The notes beneath the pieces are model-generated. The model had not been told where the DNA came from, did not search any database, and saw only the letters and a program-made list of their open reading frames with translations. Below, piece after piece: positions 26,279 to 33,825 of a stretch of DNA of 64,000 nt. The DNA comes from Candidatus Thorarchaeota archaeon. GTDB taxonomy: Archaea > Asgardarchaeota > Thorarchaeia > Thorarchaeales > Thorarchaeaceae. A program made the position numbers and the translations under genes. The stretch spans positions 248,001-312,000 of the forward strand of contig JAGSHN010000012.1 of assembly GCA_029855935.1 (NCBI GenBank). Direction: 5' to 3'. Within the stretch, counting starts at the first letter, position 1; every line of letters begins with the position of its first letter.

Positions 26279-26684
26279 TCCTCTTGTCGCCGAGTCTAGC
26301 TGTGGTGCCCCTGGCTAATTAACACTCGCCATGGACCTCAAACCAGCGACCATATGAGCGGACGGAGGATTCGGACATCGAATCAAAACGGAGATGAGGG
26401 AAAAGGTGGCGGGTCGTGGGTAATCGGTAGGAGGGGGAGTTTCGTAATTGAGGGCATGTAACGAAAAACTAGCCCACGCACCCGCCTTTCTTAGGCCGCA
26501 TTTCTCTCTTTTTCACTCACCCTCTCGTTTTCTCTTACCATCATAATGTCTACTTTTTCCTACTTAAGGCTACCGCACTGCCTTCTTTGTTGCAATAATG
26601 GCGACAGTGCAGCCTCGTAGGACCTGTTGTGCATCAACAATCTTTATGTCCTGCCGAGCGGCGAGGGGGCGTGCTGGTGCACAT
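26279..26684. other. Divergent intergenic region with a long imperfect inverted repeat
   Basis: This 406-base spacer separates phzF from the PHP surface protein. It carries the phzF promoter (near 26317-26326), a 79-base hairpin at 26408-26486 listed separately, and plus-strand TATA-like elements CCTACTTAAGG (near 26558-26568) and TCTTTATGTC (near 26641-26650). The frame upstream of 26685 is open to 26598 but has no signal-peptide-like start. Confidence 0.45.
26408..26486 (+). ncRNA. Candidate structured RNA or large hairpin
   Basis: GGCGGGT-CGTGGG (26408-26420) pairs with CCCACG-C-ACCCGCC (26473-26486), thirteen pairs with one bulged base. An inner stem TTTCGT/ACGAAA (26440-26445 with 26461-26466) carries a 15-base loop. 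T-rich sequence (TTTCTTAGG, then TTTCTCTCTTTTTC) follows on the plus strand. No strong TATA box is placed for a start near 26400, so direction and transcription are uncertain. It does not resemble a known RNA family by eye. Confidence 0.35.
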
Positions 26685-29108
26685 ATGTCGCGTCGAACTA
26701 TGCTGGTTCTGTCCTGGATAGTTTCAGGCCTGCTCATTGTCACGATGGTCATGCCGACGCAGCAGGCGGCACAGGTGGGGCTGCAACCTCCCCTCGCCAA
26801 CATCATGATGACATCATCCTTCGAACCCGCAAGGATTCTGTTTGATGAGAGTCACACTGCCAATGCCAGTAGTCTCTGGGCGCCAGGCAACGCCTCGCTA
26901 TTCAGCTGGATGTTGGGCGTCAACGGTTACAACTCGTCGACTAACTTTGACGAACCTCTGGACTCTGGCATCTTGGCATCGTACGATGTCCTTGTCATCT
27001 TCTTCCCGATGAGGCCACTGTCTTCCAGTGAGATCTCGGCTGTGCACTCGTTTGTCGAGAACGGCGGTGGTCTTCTTATGGTCGGGGTTGACGGACAGAA
27101 CTGGTGGGGCTTCTCCTCGACTAATCTCAATCCTCTGGCACAGGACTATGGGATACAGTTCAACATGGATCAGATAACGGTTGAGACGACGGACTTCGAG
27201 GACCACAACATCACGACTGACGTCTCGACGCTCTCTCTTGACGCCGACCAGCTCTGGGGTTGCTCTCTCGACGTGTCCTCACCTGCTCAGGTGGTTGTCC
27301 GGGCAGACGGGAAGCCCGTGGTTGCGGTCTCTGGGTCAGGACTGGGGCGTGTCGTAGCTGTTGGCTCCCCCGCACCGTTCCTTATGTACCGAAAGGGGGC
27401 GAGCAGCGTTGGCCCCTCACACTTCCAGTTCAGCCTCAACGTGATCGACTGGTTGGCAGGCAATCCACAGCGAGAGGCTGAGGTACCAGAGATCGCCACA
27501 ATAATAGTGGGAGACGGTCCATCACTCACGGCAGAGGAGATTGAGGAGTACCACGCCTTTGTGGGGCTCTACCACGATCACACAACGCACAGTGATGGCC
27601 AGAACACCGTCGAGGAGATGCTTGAGGCTGGTCTGAACAAGGCTCTCGATTTTATGATACTCACCGACCACTCCTATGACAAACCTGCTCCGAAGGGTGG
27701 AATGACCGGCGGTGCTGCCGCGAGGGCCATTGCAAACCGCTATGGTCTGGACATCGTGGAGATCCCGGGTGCCGAACTCTCATCTGTCCTTCACACCACG
27801 GGATGGCCGCTGCAGCACAACGTCTACACCTCCGACCAGCAAGAGGCTGTCGATGGCATCCATACCCAAGGCGCTCTGGCCACATTCGCTCATCCTACGA
27901 TTGATCCTAGATATGCGGCGGGCTATGTGAGATATTACGACTATGGTTTCGATGCAATCGAGGTTGACAACTCGGGCTTCTTCTACGGAGATGGTGAGGA
28001 TGGCTACTCGAAGAACTTCCTAGGTGCAAGTGACGGTCATCGGGCGTCACTTGTTGGCCTCATGATGAATGTGGCCTTTGTAAAGAATCCAACAGGTCCT
28101 CACGGTACGGTGACGGCCGCAGACCTGATGGACGCAGTCCGGAACAGACGCATTGTCATTCTCGACCGCTTCAACAACCTCGTCTATGGCCAGCGTGTCT
28201 GGGTCGAACGCTATCTCGAGATGACGGATGAGGCGGCCTCAGCAATTGGGTCTACGGAGTCGCTGTTGACCTCTCTTGAGGACAACGGAGTCTCGGTGGG
28301 GCTGTCAAGGTACTATCTTGAGGCAGCCAGAAATGCCCTCGACTCGTGGAATCCGGCACGTGCGCTGAGGTACATCGCCAACGCCACATCGGAGATTGCA
28401 CTCAATCTTGACCTAAGCTTTGCCATTCCCAACTACGTGGAACCGAACAGCAACTTTGAGCTCACAATCTCGCTTGAGAACAATCTCACAAGCACAGTGT
28501 CCATCAACACGACAGTCTTCGCCATGTCGAGCGTGACCCCTGACCCTGTGAACCAAGTCGCCACAGTCGAGGCAAAGTCGTCGACCTCCATCGTGCGTCA
28601 GTGCATGACCGACTCCTCAGGCATTGCGACATTCTGGCTGAATGTCCCATCAATCGATGCTGGCGCCTATCTGATGCCGGTGCTCCTCCGCAAGCGCCTG
28701 CCGATAGACAACGTCACGTGGACTCTTCGCAGCGACGACGACGGGTATAGGGTCGAGATTCGATGGTATTCGGACTCGGAGGCCAAGACTATGGTCCAGA
28801 ACGCATACATCCACTACAATGACGGCTCTGGAAACACCAGTCAAAAGATGGAGCGCGACTGGAACTGGTTCACGGCTGTTCTCGGCCCGTATCCTGTGTC
28901 CACAGAGATAGTATTCCACATTGAGATCGTGGACTTCACAGGTCAGTCGACCAATCTACCTGAGTACAATATGACAGTTGGCCCCACCACCTCGGGCCCA
29001 CCATCCGGCCTGCTCGGCACTCTGTCGAATCCTCTGGTCCTCGGGGGAATCGGTGCCGCAGTGGTGGTGTTAGTCGCAATGGTAGTCATCGTGAAACGGA
29101 AGCATTGA
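26685..29108 (+). CDS. Surface protein with GATase-like domain and extracellular PHP phosphoesterase domain
   Basis: A 807-residue secreted protein from the ATG at 26685, whose signal peptide is MLVLSWIVSGLLIVTMVMP. A glutamine-amidotransferase-like domain (about 35-270, ARILFDESHTANA) is followed by a PHP domain with a full metal set: YHDHTTHSDG (about 297-306), LTDHS, PGAELSS, TFAHPTIDP and GASDGH. Beta-rich regions, then a transmembrane helix and KRKH, complete it. PHP enzymes are metal-dependent phosphoesterases, mostly cytoplasmic, so an external one is unusual. The last part shares architecture with the proteins at 20188 and 21400. Confidence 0.8.
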   Translation: MSRRTMLVLSWIVSGLLIVTMVMPTQQAAQVGLQPPLANIMMTSSFEPARILFDESHTANASSLWAPGNASLFSWMLGVNGYNSSTNFDEPLDSGILASYDVLVIFFPMRPLSSSEISAVHSFVENGGGLLMVGVDGQNWWGFSSTNLNPLAQDYGIQFNMDQITVETTDFEDHNITTDVSTLSLDADQLWGCSLDVSSPAQVVVRADGKPVVAVSGSGLGRVVAVGSPAPFLMYRKGASSVGPSHFQFSLNVIDWLAGNPQREAEVPEIATIIVGDGPSLTAEEIEEYHAFVGLYHDHTTHSDGQNTVEEMLEAGLNKALDFMILTDHSYDKPAPKGGMTGGAAARAIANRYGLDIVEIPGAELSSVLHTTGWPLQHNVYTSDQQEAVDGIHTQGALATFAHPTIDPRYAAGYVRYYDYGFDAIEVDNSGFFYGDGEDGYSKNFLGASDGHRASLVGLMMNVAFVKNPTGPHGTVTAADLMDAVRNRRIVILDRFNNLVYGQRVWVERYLEMTDEAASAIGSTESLLTSLEDNGVSVGLSRYYLEAARNALDSWNPARALRYIANATSEIALNLDLSFAIPNYVEPNSNFELTISLENNLTSTVSINTTVFAMSSVTPDPVNQVATVEAKSSTSIVRQCMTDSSGIATFWLNVPSIDAGAYLMPVLLRKRLPIDNVTWTLRSDDDGYRVEIRWYSDSEAKTMVQNAYIHYNDGSGNTSQKMERDWNWFTAVLGPYPVSTEIVFHIEIVDFTGQSTNLPEYNMTVGPTTSGPPSGLLGTLSNPLVLGGIGAAVVVLVAMVVIVKRKH

Positions 29109-29120
29109 GCAAGCTGTGAG

Positions 29121-29150
29121 TGACCGGACGCATGGAGATGCGTTCGGTCA
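29121..29150 (+). repeat. Thirteen-pair inverted repeat between terminator and promoter positions
   Basis: TGACCGGACGCAT and ATGCGTTCGGTCA pair over 13 positions (one G-T) around a GGAG loop. No T-run follows. Instead the TATA-like CTTAATTTATGC of the next gene begins three bases later. It may be a terminator of the surface-protein gene or an operator for the next gene. Confidence 0.6.
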
Positions 29151-29205
29151 ACACTTAATTTATGCGAGCGCCATCAATAGGCCATAGACCGCGACCGAGG
29201 GATAT

Positions 29206-29883
29206 GTGTTGAGTACTCTGGATGAGAGACCATTGGGCAAGCTCTTTGACCTTGTGCTCCAGGTCCTGTGGCAGGATCAGCTCCAGGTCTGGCAGGAAAT
29301 ACGCAAGCGGCTCGACTCGGAGGGCACCGACGCTGTGCGCTCAGCCTTCGAGGAGGCCCGAGGCCGGCTGCTGAACGACGTACTAGAGGATCACATCGAG
29401 GTACGGTGGGGGATGAACCTCTGTCCCCTGTGCAATGACAGCAATGTAGAGAAGAACGGTATCGCCTATGTTGCGCCCAACGGTGATGGCCTTGAGTTCA
29501 ATCAATGTCTGAACTGTAGGATTGGCATACTCTATGCGCTCGTTTCTGCAAATGCGACAATGGACACCTACACAATAGGTCTTGGTGCTCCCGACCAGTT
29601 CAATGGCATGAGTTTCTACTGGGACGCTGTTGTCCCCACCGAACTGGGACAGTTTTGGCCGCTCTACGAGATTATCCAACAGGGCCAATGGCTTGGTACG
29701 GTGTCCTTTGACGAGAGCGTGAGTCCGAGATATCTCCCCTTCTCCTCGATGAAGCATGGAGTACCTCGTGGGTCCGCTGATCCTTGGACCACTGACATCC
29801 CGGATGACGTGAGAGCAGCGATTGACGAGTTTCTGGTTGCAGCGCGTCATCAGGTGGAAGTGGCACTGGCCCTTCGGCCATAG
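29206..29883 (+). CDS. Zinc-ribbon protein of unknown function
   Basis: A 225-residue protein. A helical N-terminus (LGKLFDLVLQVLWQDQLQVWQEIRKRL) leads to a likely zinc ribbon with CPLC at about residues 73-76 and CLNC at about 103-106. The rest is a mixed region rich in aromatic residues (FWPLYEIIQQGQW). I do not recognise the family. The GTG start follows GAGGGATAT; an in-frame TTG directly after is equally possible. The TATA element at about 29153-29164 and the 11-base gap to the pyrophosphohydrolase gene suggest a two-gene operon. Confidence 0.7.
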   Translation: MLSTLDERPLGKLFDLVLQVLWQDQLQVWQEIRKRLDSEGTDAVRSAFEEARGRLLNDVLEDHIEVRWGMNLCPLCNDSNVEKNGIAYVAPNGDGLEFNQCLNCRIGILYALVSANATMDTYTIGLGAPDQFNGMSFYWDAVVPTELGQFWPLYEIIQQGQWLGTVSFDESVSPRYLPFSSMKHGVPRGSADPWTTDIPDDVRAAIDEFLVAARHQVEVALALRP

Positions 29884-29894
29884 TCTGTCTGCTG

Positions 29895-30221
29895 GTGAGG
29901 CTGTTGCCATCGGAGAAGCTGGTCAGGGATCGAATACCGGACATCATTAGACGCAATGGTGACCAGCCTGTCGTACGGAGGGCCCGCCCTGAGGAACTGG
30001 ACCTTCTGCTGCGAGAGAAGATTGTCGAGGAGGCCCAGGAACTACTCGCATCAGGTGCGAACGAAGAGATTGCAGACATCCTAGAGGCCCTCTATGCTCT
30101 GCTGGAGCACAGAGGCGTCACGCGGGCGGAGGTCGAGACGCTGCGCCTCAACAAGGAGCGAGCACGTGGAGGCTTTCGGGAGGGATACGTGCTGGAGATG
30201 CCCGACGAGAGTGAGATCTGA
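29895..30221 (+). CDS. MazG-like house-cleaning nucleotide pyrophosphohydrolase
   Basis: A 108-residue all-alpha NTP pyrophosphohydrolase of the phosphoribosyl-ATP pyrophosphohydrolase-like group. It shows KLVRDRIPDIIRRNG at the N-terminus and the metal-binding helices REKIVEEAQELL and EEIADILEALYALLEHRG, which supply the EExxE and ExxD acidic residues. Members hydrolyse non-canonical nucleoside triphosphates. It is too short and lacks partners to be HisE of histidine synthesis, and no his genes are near. The GTG start lies 11 bases after the preceding gene. Confidence 0.82.
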   Translation: MRLLPSEKLVRDRIPDIIRRNGDQPVVRRARPEELDLLLREKIVEEAQELLASGANEEIADILEALYALLEHRGVTRAEVETLRLNKERARGGFREGYVLEMPDESEI

Positions 30222-30351
30222 CTTTCCCCTCACATCACTTATCATACTCTGAATCATCGGACAAAGGTTATATCCTGTCACGGCCCGTGTTGTGACAGTT
30301 ACCACTCCGTTCAGTGGTGGTATTGTATAACGATTGTGGAGAGTCACAAGC

Positions 30352-32001
30352 ATGGAGATCAAACTCGAACCAATTCCTCCGCAGCCGCTCTCACACACCT
30401 ATGGCGGCAAACCCATCTCGAGATATAAGATACAGAGGTACGAACCGCATACCCTGCCCTACACCACTCAGTCGATATGTCCTGAATGTCTCATGACTGA
30501 GGACAGTGTCCACGTGATTGACGCTCTCATCTATGAGGAAGACGGCAAGGTGATGATGAAAAAGACCTGCGAGAAGCATGGGGAGTTCATCGATGTATAT
30601 TGGGGCGATGTCGAGATGTGGCGGAGGGCCCAGAAGTACTGGTTCAAGTCAGTGGGCCTCGACAACCCGCGTACGGAGACCGTCAACGGCTGTCCGAATG
30701 ACTGCGGGCAGTGTCCCGAGCACAAGTCGCACACAGCACTGGCCCTACTAGATGTCACAAATAGGTGTAACCTGCGTTGCCCAATCTGTTTCGCCCACGC
30801 TGCGGAGTCAGGAACCGTCTATGAGCCGACTCCCGAGGAGGTCATAGAGATGTTGAAGAACCTCCGCAGCAACCTGCCAGTTCCGGCTCCTGCCATCCAG
30901 TTCGCGGGCGGTGAGCCGACCGTGAGCAAGTATCTTCCACAATACATTCGCTGGGCCAAGCAGGTTGGCTTCCGTCACGTGCAGATTGCAAGCAACGCCA
31001 TCCGACTTGGTCGGAGCCTGGAGTACACAAGAGAGCTCAGGGAGGCAGGACTATCGACCGTCTACATGCAGTTTGACGGAGTCACCCCTGAGCCGTATCT
31101 TGCAGCCAGAGGCACAAACCTGCTGCCAGTCAAGCTTCAGGCCATCGAGAACTGTCGCCAAGTCGGGCTTGACTCACTTGTCCTCGTACCCACTGTGGTT
31201 CGAGGTGTCAACGATGACCAGCTTGGCAGAATCATCGAGTTTGCTGTGGAGAATCACGATGTCATCAGATGTGTCAATTTCCAGCCTGTCAGCATTACTG
31301 GTCGAATCGACTATTCGCAGCGTCGTGAGATGAGAATCACAATCCCAGACTGCATCCATCTCATTGAGGAGCAGACTGGTGGCAAGATTCCCGCATCTGC
31401 TTGGTACCCCGTTCCCTCAATGATGCCGGTCGGTCGTGCGATTGGCCTGATGAAAGGCTCCCCGCAGCTTGAGCTCAGCTCGCACTTTGCCTGCGGGATG
31501 TCGACCTTCCTCTGGGTCAACGAAGACGGTACGTACGAGCCGATAACGAACCTGATCAACGTTGACAAGTTCATCGAGATACTGTCCGACATTGCAGATC
31601 TCTTCGCCGAGGGCAAGAGGGCTGCCAGTGCGCGAGCGAAGGCCAAACTGGCGGGTAGCGTGCGGCACATCAAGCGTAAGGGTCTCATCAAGGACCTGTT
31701 GAACGCGTTCCTCTCACGCGGCGACTATGACTCGTTGTCGAAGTTTATGGAGCGCGTCATTATGATTGGTATGATGCACTTTATGGATCCATACAACTTC
31801 GACCTCGAACGTGTCCAGCATTGCGACATCAACTACTCGGTGCCGGATGGCAGGATAATCCCATTCTGCACAATGAACACGATTCACCGTTCGAGAATTG
31901 AGAAGAAGTTCGCCGTGACCATAGACGAGTGGCGCGCACGGCACAGACCCGACAAAGTTGAGGAGGACAGCATCTCCAACCCATTCCAGGGTGTCGAGTG
32001 A
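30352..32001 (+). CDS. Radical SAM protein of the tetraether lipid synthase (Tes)/MJ0619 family
   Basis: A 549-residue radical SAM enzyme. An N-terminal Cys region (SICPECL, KKTCEKHGEF, YWGDVEMWRRAQKYW) and a second cluster region (GCPNDCGQCPEH) precede the canonical CNLRCPIC motif at about residues 139-146. GGEPT and a TIM-barrel core follow, and more Cys (FACGMS, QHCDIN, IPFCTMN) lie in the C-terminal half. This is the layout of Tes, which couples archaeol chains to make membrane-spanning tetraethers. A related methylase function is the main alternative. The leader has a hairpin ACCACT-CCGTTC-AGTGGT at 30301-30318 downstream of TATA-like GGTTATATCC. Confidence 0.8.
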   Translation: MEIKLEPIPPQPLSHTYGGKPISRYKIQRYEPHTLPYTTQSICPECLMTEDSVHVIDALIYEEDGKVMMKKTCEKHGEFIDVYWGDVEMWRRAQKYWFKSVGLDNPRTETVNGCPNDCGQCPEHKSHTALALLDVTNRCNLRCPICFAHAAESGTVYEPTPEEVIEMLKNLRSNLPVPAPAIQFAGGEPTVSKYLPQYIRWAKQVGFRHVQIASNAIRLGRSLEYTRELREAGLSTVYMQFDGVTPEPYLAARGTNLLPVKLQAIENCRQVGLDSLVLVPTVVRGVNDDQLGRIIEFAVENHDVIRCVNFQPVSITGRIDYSQRREMRITIPDCIHLIEEQTGGKIPASAWYPVPSMMPVGRAIGLMKGSPQLELSSHFACGMSTFLWVNEDGTYEPITNLINVDKFIEILSDIADLFAEGKRAASARAKAKLAGSVRHIKRKGLIKDLLNAFLSRGDYDSLSKFMERVIMIGMMHFMDPYNFDLERVQHCDINYSVPDGRIIPFCTMNTIHRSRIEKKFAVTIDEWRARHRPDKVEEDSISNPFQGVE

Positions 32002-32336
32002 TCGTCATTCCTCTCCCTCTTCTTTCTTTGTGTGAGCCAGCTTGAGGGATATGTTACGCCGCATGCCTCACACGTTCTTGTGCGTGGCTTGTCCCTCTAC
32101 TACTCCCTTCAGACACTTCACTCTCCGTCTAGCTGGCGGTGAAGATGGTGTACCATATCCAGCGCAGCAGTGATTCTCAAGCAGCTCCGTGAGAGCGAAC
32201 GCCGCCCCGCGTGGTAACAAGACTCCTCTTCAGGCCCACGTTGGTCTTGCTCTGTTCTCGCGCAATCCTTAATTACTGCGGTGAGTCCACACTCCACGTT
32301 CACCATCACTGTTGAGTCCGAGCAGGGGCATAAGAA
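32002..32336 (+). other. Intergenic region before an ABC importer operon
   Basis: It begins with a T-rich run (CTCTTCTTTCTTTG) that probably ends the Tes-like transcript. It also holds a TATA-like CCTTAATTAC at about 32267-32276, giving a leader of about 40 bases for the binding-protein gene. Nothing else is recognisable. Confidence 0.4.
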
Positions 32337-33788
32337 ATGAGCGAGTTTGAGCCTGTCAAGAATACCAGGAACATAATCCTGGCAGTTGTTGTGATTGCCG
32401 TCATCGGCGTGGCCGGTGTTGGCTTCATCTTCTTTGGTGGACTTGGTGGCCCGACCACAACCACCAGCACCGAAGAGGAAGGGAATGTTCTTACGATTCT
32501 GACCAGGCACGAAGTTGCCATCCACAGAATATACGAACGGGCATTCCTAGCCACCGACTATGCCCAGGAACACGGAATCACTGACATAGTGTGGAAGACA
32601 CCCTCTCCCGAGTACTGGGATGACCTCATTGATGCGGGTCAGATTGACGTCTGTTGGGGTGGCGGCCCTACGCTCTTTGACCAGCTAATGCGTGACAATC
32701 GTCTTGCTCCTCTGACCAGCGATCTGATGCAGCAGGCTGCAAGTCGTGTCAACGACTCCATAGCAGGCGCTGACATGAAACGATACGACTCACAGGGGCG
32801 CCTTATGTGGATTGCAGCTGCAATCTCATCGTTCGGGTTCACTGTCAACCACAAGTTCCTTGATGATCACAGTCTGCCTGTGCCTCACACGTGGACCGAC
32901 CTTGCGGACCCGGTCTATGGGAGTCTCCTGCCCACTGTACCGACCATAGCTATGGGCAACGCACCCGACACCACATCCAACACTCGAATCTACGAGATCA
33001 TCACTCAGGGACTGGGCTGGGACACCGGATGGGTCACGCTTGCCCGGATGGCGGGGAGCGCACGGATCTATCTCGGCTCTGTCGAGACGCAGTCGGCTGC
33101 AGAGACTGGACAGGTTGGAGTGTCTATGTCCATCGATTTCTACGGTTATACTACGCAGGCAAAGAATCCCGACTGTGAGTACATCCTTCCTGAGGGCCAG
33201 ACCATAGTCAACGGTGACCCGGTCGCCATTGCAGCTACCACCTCTCACCAGGACTGGGCAGAAGGCTTCGTCGACTGGCTGCTCACACCGTACGCTCAGT
33301 CGCTGTGGCTGAACGAGGAGATCCTCCGAATGCCCGTTATGCGCGAGGCGTTTGACACACCTCTCGGCCAGCAGAATCTGCAGATGTATGCGACATTCAA
33401 CAAGACCGTGAAGAATGTCGGAATCGACTTCAACGACACTCTGTCACTTGAGACCAATGCAGCGTTTGTGAAGTACTTCGAGTCTGTTTTCACCGATGCT
33501 CACACCGAGCTTGTGGACTGCTGGACCACGATAGTCCAGGCCTACTATGACGGCCATCTGAACGAGTCGGAGCTGGACTACTATGCTGGCCTGATGGGCA
33601 ATCCCGTGACCGTGCAGGATCCAGACACAGGAGAGTTCCATCAGTTCACAATCGAGTACGCGACATCGATAAACAACAAGATGATCTACGACAGCGTCTT
33701 CGCGTCGGAGATCCATGCACGGTGGACAGCCGCAGCAAAGGTCCAGTATCAGAATGTGATGCAGCAAGTTCAGGCATTGATATCATAG
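32337..33788 (+). CDS. ABC importer substrate-binding protein (iron/thiamine/polyamine type)
   Basis: A 483-residue extracellular binding protein tethered by an N-terminal transmembrane helix (about residues 12-34) and a short Thr/Glu linker. The ligand-binding core has TILTRHEVAIHRIYERAF, DVCWGGGPTLFDQL, SSFGFTVNHKFL, PHTWTDLADPVYG and a QVGVSMSIDFYGYTTQA hinge region, resembling AfuA/FbpA-like and thiamine-binding proteins. The first gene of a three-gene operon with a fused permease and an ATPase. Ligand cannot be named with confidence; ferric iron or a small organic cation is most likely by family. Confidence 0.82.
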   Translation: MSEFEPVKNTRNIILAVVVIAVIGVAGVGFIFFGGLGGPTTTTSTEEEGNVLTILTRHEVAIHRIYERAFLATDYAQEHGITDIVWKTPSPEYWDDLIDAGQIDVCWGGGPTLFDQLMRDNRLAPLTSDLMQQAASRVNDSIAGADMKRYDSQGRLMWIAAAISSFGFTVNHKFLDDHSLPVPHTWTDLADPVYGSLLPTVPTIAMGNAPDTTSNTRIYEIITQGLGWDTGWVTLARMAGSARIYLGSVETQSAAETGQVGVSMSIDFYGYTTQAKNPDCEYILPEGQTIVNGDPVAIAATTSHQDWAEGFVDWLLTPYAQSLWLNEEILRMPVMREAFDTPLGQQNLQMYATFNKTVKNVGIDFNDTLSLETNAAFVKYFESVFTDAHTELVDCWTTIVQAYYDGHLNESELDYYAGLMGNPVTVQDPDTGEFHQFTIEYATSINNKMIYDSVFASEIHARWTAAAKVQYQNVMQQVQALIS

Positions 33789-33825
33789 GAAGTGCGACCT
33801 GTATTGAGCTATTGAGGAACAGCCA

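Noticed and set aside
26598-26684. 29-residue extension ahead of the PHP surface protein
   Set aside because: It would hide the signal peptide, and a TATA-like element falls inside it.
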